From Syngnathus acus (Eukaryota; Chordata; Actinopteri; Syngnathiformes; Syngnathidae), in the NCBI RefSeq assembly GCF_901709675.1, contig NC_051103.1:1659501-1723500 (forward strand): a stretch of DNA of 64,000 nt, in the 5' to 3' direction. The position numbers and the translations under genes were made by a program. Below, in pieces: positions 40,641-51,870 of the stretch; positions within the stretch are counted from its first letter, which is position 1, and each line of letters opens with the position of its first letter. The notes under the pieces were generated by a model. It was not told the DNA's origin, did no database searches, and saw only the letters and a list, made by a program, of their open reading frames with translations.

Positions 40641-41082
40641 GATATCATTTTCTTTCGTCCAGACTTTATGACACCACTATAGTTTCATTCGGGATGAGAA
40701 AACAGGGGAAGCAAGCAAAAAAAGAGGGACATACTTTGTGGTCATTTAAACCTACGTTTTGAAGTGAAGCCAAGTAAGGTGGAAACGTATTTTACTCGAC
40801 ATCGGTCAAAGTGGGTTCAGCTCATAACAACGTTGGCTGACTGAAAGATCAAAAACATTGGTTCACTCAATCAGCTGACATTTTCTCATCACTTGTGTCA
40901 CATCAGGGCTGCTTGCAAAAAAGTCAAATGAGCAGCAGGTTGACATGTCATGTTTTGGGCTATGGAGCCAAATGCAGGCAAGCAGGTCTATATGGCTTCC
41001 GAAAAGGCACTGGAGGTTTTAGACAGTTTTAGACAGTTCGGATTCTCTGTCACGATCAGTCTCCGTTCGTTTCCTTGTTTTA

Positions 41083-41398
41083 AAGTTAAGTTAAAGTTAA
41101 CGTCCCAATGATCGTCACACACACATCTGGGTGTGGTGAAATTTGTCCTCTGCATTTAACCTATCCCCGTGTGATTTTGATCCATCCCCTGGGGGAGAGG
41201 GGAGCAGTGAGCAGCAGCGGTGCCGCGCTCGGGAATCATTTGGTGATCTCAACCCCCAATTCCAACCCTTAATGCTGAGTGCCAAGCAGGGAGGCAATGG
41301 GTCCCATTTTTATAGTCTTTGGTATGACCCGGCCGGGGTATGAACCAACAACCTTCCAGTCTCCGGGCGGACACTCTACCGCTAGGCCACTGAGCTGA
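41083..41398 (-). mobile_element. Full-length tRNA-derived SINE
   Basis: Minus-strand copy of the family defined at 31584. The head reads (minus) GCTCAGTGGCCTAGCGGTAG with the B-box region near 41337-41350; the tail has TTAAC/TTAAAG repeats at 41083-41100. It is inserted in the duplicated 5' flank of G1. Confidence 0.9.
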
Positions 41399-41404
41399 GT
41401 TTTA

Positions 41405-41701
41405 TTGTTGCCATGGTTTCTGTTCGCGTCGCCCCTACCCTCCTGTGTCTGCTCACAATCTATGTCATTGCCGTCACCCGCCTCTCGTTACCTGTCTTGT
41501 ATTTAAGTCCTGTCTGCGTGTCACTCCCGGTCGGATTGTTCTCGTCTCATGTTTGCTTGTTTCTAGTCTCCACTCCATTCTGTTCTGTTCTAGTGTCGTC
41601 GTGTCCTGTCCCTAGTCGAACCTCTAGTCTATCGTTTGAGTTCTTCAATAAAGCCTGGTCCAACCTGCTTTTGGTCGCCCAGCTCCAATCACTTCATGAC
41701 A
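41405..41701 (+). repeat. LTR-like dispersed repeat, second copy
   Basis: Has TATTTAAGTCCTGTCTGCGT, then AATAAA (41647) and the ending TTCATGACA, with the same order as 8133-8488. It directly follows the SINE. It interrupts homology between 40880-41900 and 26550-26930, so it inserted after the gene duplication. Confidence 0.55.
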
Positions 41702-42592
41702 TTCTCTCTTTTTCTGCATTCCCCACATGTCAGGTTTTATGCATATCGCATGAAACACATATCTTAATGCGAGTTTCAATTCAGGCAGCCACCAATGATT
41801 CTTTGACTAGTCAACCATGGTAGTCACTATTAAGTTATCCCATCTCACAGCAGCCAGCAGCTGCTCTTGCATAACCGTTATTACAAAGTGCTCAAAGTCT
41901 TTACGAGATGTGCAAAAATCAAATAGAAAAGTGCATTCAGCTTTGATGGAACTGTACAGTTTGTACTCGCGTTCCTGACACGCTTTCTAAATGATGGCGC
42001 TGTGGTCTGAACGTCTTGAGCACTAAATGCATTTGAACATGCAACCAACAACGACTGTACACACTTGCACTGTTGGCAACGTTCATTTTCGACACAAACA
42101 GGTTGAAAGGTTGGTTTTCAAACGAATTTGGTCAGTTCATAGTTCATAATTGAAATTTTATCAACTAAGGTCATCATTCCCAAAATAGAAACGTCCTCAC
42201 TCTTTTCTTCCCGCCTTCCCAACTTGCTCCCACATCTGCAAATGACACAAATGACATGCAGGTTGGGACACGTTCAGAAGGTCTCGTTTTCTTTTCTCTA
42301 CCACCGCTCTTATCCTGGAGCCTGAATTTGTTCCAGAAATATTTCCAATAAGATGCTGCTGATAACAAATGCTTCCAGCACAGTGATGCTCAGGCTGTCT
42401 TGCTTTCATTCAATTCCAAAGCTACTTTGCCACCAGGCAAAAAAAACTAGCAGCAAGTATTCATTTTGCAACAAACGTTTCCATTTTGCAACAAATGTTT
42501 CCTTAATATGGATAGGTGTGTCTGTGAGTTAGGTTTCGTTTCCTTTTCTCTGCCTCTTCCCTTGTTTCCAGCAAAGTGATACCCAGGCCGTC
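41702..42592. other. Spacer; first part is duplicated gene flank
   Basis: 41702-41900 continues the duplicated flank (CTGCATTCCCCACATGTCAG like 26719-26740). The rest is AT-rich with scattered 'TTTGCAACAAA' repeats near 42465-42500. No gene recognised. Confidence 0.4.
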
Positions 42593-42952
42593 TTGGTTTC
42601 ATCCAAGGTCATTCATTGGTGCACCGTAGCTGCTGTGCGTCTGGAGCGGATGGCGCGCTATCGGGCGGACCGGGCCATTGTACGAGGGGGAACATCGCGT
42701 GGAGGTGGACTGTGCGTCTACATCCGTGAAGAATGGTGCCGGGACTTTGTTGTGGGGTGCCAGCACTGCTCGCCACTGGCGAAGCTTGTGATCTCCGGGC
42801 TGTTGGGGTCCTGAACTCTCTCCCCGTTGTTTTACTTGTGTGTTAATCGTGTGCTGTGTCTCGTCACCGTGGGATAGGGGGAACGGTATTTCGGTTTCTT
42901 TGTGTGTCCTAGCATGAAGGAATTGACAATAAAGCTGACTCTGACTCTCTGA
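42593..42952 (+). mobile_element. Internally deleted Rex1-like LINE
   Basis: 42610-42795 encodes an APE endonuclease fragment (RYRADRAIVRGGTSRGGG, LCVYIREEWC, CSPLAKLVI). It is joined directly to LINE 3' sequence (CTGAACTCTCTCCCC to TTGACAATAAAGCTGACTC, 42810-42952). The whole reverse transcriptase is missing. The ends resemble the Rex1-like family of this window. Confidence 0.7.
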
Positions 42953-43116
42953 CTCCTTGCCGTCCTGAATCATGCTGCCTTGGTGGGGGTCCTTTCAATG
43001 CCTGGGAGGGGAGCGCTCATGGTGTGTGTGTGTGTGTGTGTTGCTCGTGTGCACGTGTGCGCGCGTGCGTAAATTTGTAAATTTTGTAATATTTCTGACG
43101 AGATGCTGCTGGTAAC

Positions 43117-44138
43117 AAAAGTCAAAGTCCGCTTTATTGTCAATTTCTTCACATGCCAAGACACAAAGAAATCGAAATAACGTTCCCACTATCCCACGGT
43201 GACAAGACATAGTACACAATATACATACAAGTAGACTACACAAAAAAAATAAAAACAAGAAGGCACAAACAATGAATAAATAAGAGTGATGAATAAATAA
43301 TAAATAAACAAATAACACAATAAACAAGAGGAGCAAAAATGGAGCATGCGTGCATACAGCAGACAGTCAGAATATAGCGCATAAAGTACAGGACGCTACG
43401 CAGAAGGGGGGAGAGAGTTCAGGATCCTAACAGCCTGGAGAATGAAGCTGTTGGAGAGTCTGGTGGTGCGGGAGCGCAGGCTCCCGTACCTCCTCCCAGA
43501 GGGCAGAAGATCGAACAAAGAGTGAGCGGGGTGACTCACATCACTCACAATCGTGGTCGCCTTGCGGGTGAGATGGGAGGTGTAAATGTCCTTCAAGGAG
43601 GGGAGTGAAGCACCAATAACCTTACCAGTCGTGTTCACTATGCGCTGCAGGGCCTTCATGTTGTATTCAGCGCAGCTACCACCCCAAACAGCGATACAAC
43701 TGGAGAGGACGCTCTCAATGGTGCCACGGTAAAATGTAGTCATGACGGCCGGAGGAGCACTTGCTCGCCTGAGTTTCCGCAGGAAGTACAGGCGGCGCTG
43801 GGCCTTCTTCGCCAGTGATGCGGTGTTGGTGGACCAGGAGAGATCCTCACTGATGTGCACCCCCAGGAACCTGGTGCTGCTCACCCTCTCCACCACAGCA
43901 CCATCGATGGTCAGCGGCAGGTGCTGGGTGTGACCCTTCCGGAAGTCAACAACAATCTCCTTGGTCTTGTTGACGTTCAGCAGGAGGTTGTTGTCCTTGC
44001 ACCACGTGGTCAGAAGGTCAACCTCCAACCTGTATTGAGTCTCGTCGCCCTTGGTGATGAGACCCACCAGAGTCGTGTCGTCAGCAAATTTCCCCATGCG
44101 GTTGGTGCTGTAGGTTGCAGCGCAGTCATGCGTCAGCA
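43117..44138 (-). mobile_element. Rex1/CR1-like LINE, 5'-truncated
   Basis: 3' end at 43117 with TTGACAATAAAGCGGACTTTG on the minus strand; the 5' break at 44138 falls within the RT just before THDC. A TG/CG dinucleotide tract lies beside it at 43022-43070. Confidence 0.85.
43396..44138 (-). CDS. Reverse transcriptase C-terminal half
   Basis: Begins at LTHDCAATYSTNRM and includes the catalytic [11 protein letters not shown] and the ending [20 protein letters not shown]. Open throughout, but the fingers, the SAFNT motif and the endonuclease are absent, so it cannot act alone. Confidence 0.8.
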
Positions 44139-44599
44139 AATGTGTCTATTTCCAGCACTCTCGGGTTGTCTTGGTTTCATTCAAGATTATTCAATGATGC
44201 CTTCATCGATTGACTCTCTGTGATTCCACAATTGTCATTTTCAGTGACATACACTCACTCGTGCACGAGAGCACCGAAATGACCGTCCGGGTCACTTTTA
44301 CGTGGCACCTGCATGATGGCATCAGTTGGCAACAAGCAAATACCAAAGCTACTTTGCCACCAGGGACAAAACAAGTATTAATTTGGGAACAGACGTTTCC
44401 TGAGTAGATTTCAATTTTTTGGTTTCTTTTTGTGCCAGAATGCAATGAGGAGTGCCCAGCTCAGCTGCTGTTTAATTGCAAAGTCCTTTATTTGCCTTTA
44501 AAATTAACAACATCAACAAAAATACACACACACATTTCCACTGCATTTCAGCCCTGCCACAAAAGGTCAGAAGGTCTATGGCAAACAGGCGTTGCACTG

Positions 44600-44672
44600 G
44601 AGATCAAGAGGTGGAATTAAACCCGCAACCCTCCTAACCGTGAGGCGGACGTGCTAACCAGTGCTCCACCCT
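44600..44672 (-). mobile_element. tRNA-like SINE head
   Basis: On the minus strand: GGTGGAGCACTGGTTAGCACG (A-box region) and GGGTTGCGGGTTTAATTCC (B-box region). It matches the general form of a tRNA-derived SINE promoter. No CCA-type acceptor stem is formed, so this is not a working tRNA gene. Confidence 0.5.
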
Positions 44673-45064
44673 GGATTTGAAATAAACCTTACCATTCAGA
44701 TTTTTGTTTTTTGTTTTTTTTACTAAAAAGCCTCTATACATCAGTGTTTCCCAACCAGTTTCCCAACTGGTGTGCCGTGAGAGATGTTCAGCTGTGCCGT
44801 GGGAAATTGTCCAACATTAAATACCGAGCGCATTGTAAACAGGATTGCCAAACCACAGGTCAGTCCGCGCAAGGCCTGGTCAGCCACTTGCTAATCGTGC
44901 ATGCGCGGCAAATCGGAGAATCTTGAGATTTCATGTTGTGGCATCAGCACATACTCTGTTTATGTGTGTGTTGCTGTTAGTGTTGGCTCGTGAGTGAACG
45001 ATTCGTTCAAAAGAACGATTTGGTTTTCAGTGAACGAGAGCGAACGAATCACTTCCTAAAGTGA

Positions 45065-45400
45065 AGTGGCCTGTGATTAGGTACACCTGAAAATGGCGGT
45101 GTACCTAATAGAGTGTCTGAATGACGTCAGACCAAACTGCCAATCAGAAAGTGGGGGTGAGGGCGGCTGTGGCACGTTTCACTTTCATTTAAACTTTGAC
45201 CATGATTTTTCCCTAATGAAGTGGCCTGTGATTAGGTACACCTGAAAATGGCGGTGTACTTAATAGAATGTCCGAATGACGTCACAGATCAAACAGCCAA
45301 TCAGAACGTGGGGGTGAGGGCGGGTGTGGCACTTTTCACTTTCACTTAAGCTTTTTCCCTAATGAAGTGGCCTGTGATTAGGTACACCTCATAGACACTT
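45065..45400. repeat. Tandem 150-bp units with TGACGTCA-like hairpins
   Basis: Two and a fraction direct copies of AAGTGGCCTGTGATTAGGTA... start at 45063, 45219 and 45364. Each complete copy contains an 11-bp perfect inverted repeat (ATTAGGTACAC/GTGTACCTAAT) and a TGACGTCA-like CRE core. Inverted copies are at 46060-46200 and 46840-47090. Confidence 0.8.
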
Positions 45401-46225
45401 CAATAAATAAATAAATAAGTGTAGCGAACGATTCGGTGAACGATTCCTTTGAACAAATCTTTTGAGTGAACCGATTCTAAAGATCCAGTTCACTTAAGAA
45501 CTGGAATGCACATCACTAGTACAAAAAAGTGCAGACGGCCAAGGGCTGCCAGGTCGAAATAGTTGACTTGTTAGTGACACGGGCTCTCGCTCGGAAAGAA
45601 CTTGGTTCGATCCCAGGTGTGAGCATATACCTAAATGCGCTTTTAGAATTGGAACCTCGCTACGTACGCATATGCAAACAAATGTAAGCATTTATGTGTA
45701 AATACATAAGGTGGCCCGCTGGAGCAAACCAATGGATCACGCCCACTACGTAGGGGGTGGGGTGGAATCCAGTAGTGTAAGGGGCGGGGTGAAGAGAGTT
45801 AGGGTTCCAAAGTGGGGTTTAAAGCTAGGATTAGGGGCGGGCCACATTATGTATGCCCTTGGCCGTCTGCACTCATTTGTTCTAGTGATGTGCATTCCAT
45901 TCTTTTAAGTGAAGTGAATCTTTAGAATCGGTTCACTCAAAAGATTCGTTCAAACGAATCGTTCAACAAATCGTCCCCCCCCCCACACACACACACACTG
46001 ATCCTTTTTCTTTTTTTTTTTTATAAATCAAATAATCAAAAATCATGGTCAAAGCTTCACGGAGAGTGAAAAGTGCCACACCCGCCCTCACCGCCACTTT
46101 CTGATAGGCTGTTTGATCTGTGACGTCACTCGGACATTCCATTAGGTACACCGCCATTTTCAAGTGTACCTAATAACAGGCCACTTTATTAGGGAAATAT
46201 CATGGTCAAAGGTCACAGGTGTCAA

Positions 46226-46394
46226 GCTGATCACCAAATGATTCCCGAGCGCGGCACCGCTGCTGCTCACTGCTCCCCTCTCCCCCAGGGGATGGATCAA
46301 AATCACATGGGGATGGGTTAAATGCAGAGGACAAATTTCACCACACCCAGATGTGTGTGTGACGAATGACGATCATTGGGACTTTAACTTTAAC
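46226..46394 (+). mobile_element. SINE 3' half
   Basis: From ATCACCAAATGATTCCCGAG to GGGACTTTAACTTTAACT, the body and tail of the 31584 family, lacking the head and first half of the body. TGACGAA is duplicated just before the end. Confidence 0.8.
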
Positions 46395-46395
46395 T

Positions 46396-46566
46396 CTAGT
46401 CCTCGGGGCCGCATTCCAACATGTTTTCCAAGATTCCCTCGTTAAGTGCACCTGCGTGAAAAGTTTTAGCTCCTGCAAAACATGAAAATGACCAAAATCT
46501 TTTCACGCAGGTGTGTTTAACGAGGGTAACTTGGAAAACATATCGGAACGCGGCCCCGAGGACTAG
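46396..46566. mobile_element. Hairpin MITE (CTAGTCCTCGGGG ends)
   Basis: Ends CTAGTCCTCGGGGCCGC and GCGGCCCCGAGGACTAG, with inverted homology along almost its whole 171 bp (TTTTCACGCAGGTG near the centre). A second copy without its left end is at 46665-46801. Its sequence would fold into one long hairpin. Confidence 0.85.
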
Positions 46567-47205
46567 AGCTTGACACCTGTGACCTTTGACCATGATATTT
46601 CCCGAATAAAGTGGCTTGTTATTAGGTACACTTGAAAATGGCGGTGTACCTAATGGAGTGTCCGTGTGATTCCCTCGTCAAGTGCACCTGCGTGAAAAGT
46701 TTTAGCTCCTGCAGAACGTGAAAATGACCAAAATCTTTTCACGCAGGTGTGTTTAACGAGGGTAACTTGGAAAACATATTGGAACGCGGCCCCTCGAGGA
46801 CTGGAGGTCGTGTCGACCTTTTCACTGGTTTAAGTGAAAAGTGCCACACCCGCCCTCACCCCCACTTTCTGATTGGCTGGTTGATCTGTGACATCACTCG
46901 GACACTCCATTAGGTACACCGCCATTTTCAGATGTACCTAATAACAGGCCAGTTCATTAGGGAAAAATCATGGCCAAAGCCGAACTGAAAGTGAAAAGTG
47001 CCACAGCCGCCCTCACCCCCACTCTCTGATTGGCTGTTTGATCTGTGACGTCATTCGGACACTCTATTAGGTACACCGCCATTTTCAGGTTTGTTCGCGA
47101 AGATTCACGAGTGAGTGACAGACAGCGTTGCTGCTATAACAGCCGACACACGTTATGCCGACATTGAGATTTAATTTTGTATTTGTTGGATTGTAGTTGA
47201 TGGTA

Positions 47206-49020
47206 CAGCCCGAAAAGGAAACGTGGGTCCCCCTTCTCATGGGCTCACCACCTGTGGAAGGGGCCAAAGGGGTCGGGTGCAGTGTGAGCTGGGCGGCGGC
47301 CAAAGGCAGGGACCTTGGCGGTCTGATCCCTGGCTGCAGAAGCTGGCTCTTGGGACATGGAATGTCACCTCTCTGGCTGGAAAGGAGCCCGAGCTGGTGT
47401 GCGAGGCAGAAAAGTTCCGACTAGATATAGTCGGACTTGCCTCCACGTACAGTTTGGGTTCCGGTACAAGCCCTCTCGAGAGGGGCTGGACTCTCTTCCA
47501 CTCTGGAGTTGTCCACGGTGAGAGGCGTCGAGCAGGTGTGGGTATACTTATTGCCCCCCGGCTGGGCGCCTGTACATTGGGGTTCACCCCGGTGAACGAG
47601 AGGGTAGCCTCCCTCCGCCTTTGGGTGGGGGGACGGGTCCTGACTGTTATTTGTGTCTATGCACCAAACGGCAGCGCAGAGTACCCACCCTTCTTGGAGT
47701 CCCTGGAGGAAGTGCTGGAGAGCGCTCCTTCTGGGGACTCCATCGTTCTACTGGGTGACTTCAATGCTCACGTGGGCAATGACAGTGAGACCTGGAAGGG
47801 CGTGATTGGGAGGAACGGCCCCCCCGATCTGAACCCGAGCGGTGTTCTATTATTGGACTTCTGTGCTCGACACGGATTTTCTATAATGAACACCATGTTC
47901 AAGCATAAGGGTGGCCATGTGTGCACTTGGCACCAGGACACCCTAGGCCGCAGTTCGATGATCCACTTTGTAGTCGTGTCATCGGATTTGCGGCCGCATG
48001 TTTTGGACACTCGGGCGAAGAGAGGGGCGGAGCTGTCAACTGATCACCACCTGGTGGTGGGTTGGCTCCGATGGTGGGGGAAGATGCCGGTCCGACCTGG
48101 CAGACCCAAACGCTCTGTGAGGGTCTGCTGGGAACGTCTGGTAGAATCCCCTGTCAGGAAGAGCTTCAACTCCCACCTCCGGCAGAGCTTTTCCCACGTC
48201 CCGGGGGAGGCGGGGGAAATTGAGTCCGAGTGGACCTTGTTCCGCGCCTCCATTGTTGAGGCGGCCGACCGGAGCTGTGGCCGTAAGGTCATTGGTGCCT
48301 GTCGTGGCGGCAATCCCCGAACCCGCTGGTGGACACCGGCGGTAAGGGATGCCGTCAAGCTGAAGAAGGAGTCCTATCGGGCCGTTTTGGCCTGCGGGAC
48401 TCCGGAGGCAGCTGACAGGTACCGGGTGGCCAAGCGGAACGCGGCTTCGACGGTTGCTGAGGCAAAAACCCGGGCGTGGGAGGAGTTTGGCGAGGCCATG
48501 GAGAATGACTTCCGGACGGCTTCGAGGAAATTCTGGTCCACCATCCGACGTCTCAGGAGGGGGAAGCAGTGCAACGTCAACACTGTTTACAGTGGAGATG
48601 GAGTGCTGCTGACCTCGACTCGGGACGTCGTGTGTTGGTGGGGAGAATACTTGTCCGGGCTCTCCCTGAGAGATAGGGTGAGAAGTTCGGTCATCCGGGA
48701 GAGACTCGGAGTAGAGTCGCTACTCCTCCACGTTGAGAGGAGCCAGATGAGGTGGCTCGGGCATCTCATCAGGATGCCTCCTGGACGCCTCCCTGGGGAG
48801 GTGTTCCGGGCATGTCCCACCGGAAGGAGACCCCGGGGACGACTCAGGACGCGCTGGAGAGACTATGTCTCTCGGCTGGCCTGGGAACGCCTTGGGATCC
48901 CCCGGGAGGAGCTGGATGAAGTGGCTGGGGAGAGGGAAGTCTGGGAGTCCCTCCTGAAGCTGCTGCCCCCGCGACCCGACCCCGGATAAGCGGAAGAAGA
49001 TGGATGGATGGATGGCTGGA
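47206..49020 (+). mobile_element. RTE/Rex3-like LINE with RT core deleted
   Basis: A full-looking insertion flanked by TAGTTGATGGT (47195-47205 and about 49021-49031) ends in the (ATGG)n tail GGATGGATGGATGGCTGGA typical of Rex3/RTE elements of fish. The same locus without the insertion is present, inverted, at about 52850-52870, which confirms the ends. The element is only 1.8 kb because the reverse transcriptase has been deleted. Confidence 0.8.
47223..48989 (+). CDS. RTE-type endonuclease fused in frame to C-terminal domain
   Basis: A 588-codon frame. The N-terminal APE endonuclease has [66 protein letters not shown] and LSTDHHLVV (catalytic His), then the basic linker ([20 protein letters not shown]). 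At WWGEYLSG it jumps to [20 protein letters not shown], the region after the reverse transcriptase, and runs to [16 protein letters not shown]. The whole palm and fingers are missing yet the frame is kept. The protein could still nick DNA, but cannot copy RNA. Confidence 0.7.
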   Translation: MGPPSHGLTTCGRGQRGRVQCELGGGQRQGPWRSDPWLQKLALGTWNVTSLAGKEPELVCEAEKFRLDIVGLASTYSLGSGTSPLERGWTLFHSGVVHGERRRAGVGILIAPRLGACTLGFTPVNERVASLRLWVGGRVLTVICVYAPNGSAEYPPFLESLEEVLESAPSGDSIVLLGDFNAHVGNDSETWKGVIGRNGPPDLNPSGVLLLDFCARHGFSIMNTMFKHKGGHVCTWHQDTLGRSSMIHFVVVSSDLRPHVLDTRAKRGAELSTDHHLVVGWLRWWGKMPVRPGRPKRSVRVCWERLVESPVRKSFNSHLRQSFSHVPGEAGEIESEWTLFRASIVEAADRSCGRKVIGACRGGNPRTRWWTPAVRDAVKLKKESYRAVLACGTPEAADRYRVAKRNAASTVAEAKTRAWEEFGEAMENDFRTASRKFWSTIRRLRRGKQCNVNTVYSGDGVLLTSTRDVVCWWGEYLSGLSLRDRVRSSVIRERLGVESLLLHVERSQMRWLGHLIRMPPGRLPGEVFRACPTGRRPRGRLRTRWRDYVSRLAWERLGIPREELDEVAGEREVWESLLKLLPPRPDPG

Positions 49021-49123
49021 TAGTTGATGGTGTTATTATACCGAATGTGTTTGAATAAAAGGTTGAAAAAAAAATCCGTTATGCCGACATGTTATTTTGG
49101 GGGACACCAACTCATATAACAAC

Positions 49124-49262
49124 GTGTGGCGGCTGTGGCTCAGGCAGTAGAGTGGGTCGTTTAGTAACTGGAGGGTTGGCGGTGCGATTCCAGCTCTGTC
49201 ACATGTCGTTGTGTCCTTGGGCAAGACACTTCACACACCTTGCCTCCAGGTCGCCATTGTAA
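49124..49262 (+). mobile_element. tRNA-derived SINE (second family)
   Basis: GTGGCGGCTGTGGCTCAGGC followed by AGTAGAGTGGGTCG (A-box region), GGTGCGATTCC (B-box region) and the tail GTGTCCTTGGGCAAGACACT that is shared by a widespread vertebrate SINE family. It differs from the 31584 family. Confidence 0.6.
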
Positions 49263-50193
49263 ACGAGGAAGTGTTCTCAATTGGCTTACCTATTAAAACA
49301 TTTAATAAAAAAAACAAAAACTAAAAAAAACACATTGTCATATAAAGCAGTTAACCAAATGTCTAATTTTTATGTTTTAATTGGCGAATAAAAAAAACAA
49401 GAAATAAAACACCAGACAAGTTTTAACATAAATGTTTATTTGAAAATAATAATTATACTAAAAGTAAATTTCAAACCAGCAATCTAATGTGAATTTGCAG
49501 TAGATATATTGGATAACAATATTTAGGCGTATATATGCATACACGTTATTTAAAAACTACTACAAGTGTTATAAAATCAAGATTACCCAAAGAGAAGCAT
49601 AATCTCCCCGTTGTTGCATAGCGGCACATCCCTTCATGCAATAAAGTTAGCCGTTAGCTTGGAGAAAACGTGCATAAAAGAAGTGGTGTTTTAGTGAGTG
49701 GTTCTTTCTTTCCTTGGCATTCTGGTTTACATAGTTCACGCCAGGAGACGCAACACATTCACTGACTGATCCGTTGATGCACGGGAAGGCAGTTCACCCA
49801 TTAACTCGTTCGCGAACGGGAAAGTCAGGATTCGTTCCCTCACTGATCCGTTCACGCGATGAACTGGAAATGCAAATCACTCACTCACTGACTCGTTCAC
49901 TCACAGATCCGTTCAGTTGGTGAATGGGAAATGCAATTCACGACTCGTTCGTGAACGGGAAGTTACGTCGTTTTCTTCTTCGTTTTAATTTACGGCGTGG
50001 TGGCACCAGCTTCAATGCGCATTACTGACACCTACTGGTTGAAGTCATATGAACTGAAAAAAGAACGAATCACTTTAGGAAGTGATTCGTTCACTAACCC
50101 TAACACTTGTATTTATATTCGCCAATCAAAACATAAAAATCTGATATTTGGTTAACTGCATTATATGACAATATATATATATATATATATATA

Positions 50194-51821
50194 CAGTGCC
50201 TTGCGAAAGTATTCGGCCCTCTTGAACCTTTCAACATTTCGCCACATTTCAGGCTTCAAACATAAAGATATAAAATTTTAATTTTTTGTCAAGAATCAAC
50301 AACAAGTGGGACACAATTGTGAAGTGGAACGTAATTTATTGGATAATTTAAACTTTTTTAACAAAGAAAAAACTGAAAAGTGGGGCGTGCAATATTATTC
50401 GGCCCCTTTACTTTCAGTGCAGCAAACTCACTCCAGAAGTTCAGTGAGGATCTTTGAATGATCCAATGTTGTCCTAAATGACTGATGATGATAAATAGAA
50501 TGCTCCTGTGTGTAATCAGGTCTCCGTATAAATGCACCTGCTCTTTGATAGTCTCAGGGTTCTGTTTAAAGCGCAGAGAGAACCATGAAGACAAAGGAAC
50601 ACACCAGGCAGGTGCGAGATACTGTTGTGGAGAAGTTTAAAGCCGGATTTGGATACAAAAAGATTTCCCAAGCTTTAAACATCTCAAGGAGCACTGTGCA
50701 AGCAATTATATTGAAATGGAAGGAGTATCAGACCACTGCAAATCTACCAAGACCCGGCCGTCCCTCCAAACTTTCATCTCAAACAAGGAGAAGACTGATC
50801 AGAGATGCAGCCAAGAGGCCCATGATCACTCTGGATGAACTGCAGATAACTACAGCTGAGGTGGGAGAGTCTATCCATAGGACAACAATCAGTCGTGCAC
50901 TGCACAAATCTGGCCTTTATGGAAGAGTGGCAAGAAGAAAGCCATTTCTCAAAGATATCCATAAAAAGTCTCGTTTAAAGTTTGCCACAAGCCACCTGGG
51001 AGAGACACCAAACGTGGAAGAAGGTGCTCTGGTCAGATGAAACCAAAATCGAACTTTTTGGCCACAATGCAAAACGATATGTTTGGCGTAAAAGCAACAC
51101 AGCTCATCACCCTGAACACACCATCCCCACTGTCAAACATGGTGGTGGCAGCATCATGGTTTGGGCCTGCTTTTCTTCAGCAGGGACAGGGAAGATGGCT
51201 AAAATTGATGGGAAGATGGATGGAGCCAAATACAGGACCATTCTGGAAGAAAACCTGTTGGAGTCTGCAAAAGACCTGAGACTGGGTCGGAGATTTATCT
51301 TCCAACAGGACAATGATCCAAAACATAAAGCCAAATCTACAATGGAATGGTTCACAAATAGACGTATCCAGGTGTTAGAATGGCCAAGTCAAAGTCCAGA
51401 CCTGAATCCAATCGAGAATCTGTGGAAAGAGCTGAAGACTGCTGTTCACAAACGCTCTCCATCCAACCTCACTGAGCTCGAGCTGTTTTGCAAGGAAGAA
51501 TGGGCAAGAATTCCAGTCTCTCGATGTGCAAAACTGATAGAGACATACCCCAAGCGACTTGCAGCTGTAATTGCAGCAAAAGGTGGCGCTACAAAGTATT
51601 AGCGCAAGGGGGCCGAATAATATTGCACGACCCACTTTTCAGTTTTTTATTTGTTAAAAAAGTTTAAATTATCCAATAAATTTTGTTCGACTTCACGATT
51701 GTGTCCCACCTGTTGTTGATTCTTGACAAAAAATTAAACTTTTATATCTTTATGTTTGAAGCCTGAAATGTCGCGAAATGTTGAAAGGTTCAAGGGGGCC
51801 GAATACTTTCGCAAGGCACAG
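50194..51821 (+). mobile_element. Tc1 transposon with IR/DR ends
   Basis: Ends CAGTGCCTTGCGAAAG (50194) and CTTTCGCAAGGCACAG (51806-51821), flanked by TA. Inner direct repeats (ATATTATTCGGCCCC at about 50392 and its inverse at about 51611) give the IR/DR layout of many fish Tc1 elements. It lies in a TA-repeat on both sides. Confidence 0.9.
50585..51602 (+). CDS. Tc1 transposase, frameshifted
   Basis: Frame 1 (50585-51040) has the paired-like DNA-binding region: GYKKISQALNISRSTVQAII, then RPGRPSKLS (GRPR-like hook) and a second helix-turn-helix. Frame 2 (from about 51008 to 51602) has the DDE core: VLWSDETKIELFG, FQQDNDPKHKAKSTMEWF and SPDLNPIENLWKELK. The shift is near 51013, where ACACCAAACGTGGAAG appears to lack two bases relative to the family's usual reading (TPNMWKK). 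The catalytic D, D, E are all kept, so only this shift seems to disable it. Confidence 0.85.
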
Positions 51822-51870
51822 TATATATATATATACATATATATATGTATATATATATATATACATATAT

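Larger units (their letters stand above)
46202..46594. repeat. Palindrome nested around a SINE and a hairpin MITE
   Basis: CATGGTCAAAGGTCACAGGT (46201-46220) and its exact reverse complement (46575-46594) form arms. Between them are a SINE fragment (46226-46394) and a hairpin MITE (46396-46566). Outside, the inverted homology continues (46075-46200 vs 46595-46668), interrupted by small differences. Confidence 0.75.
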
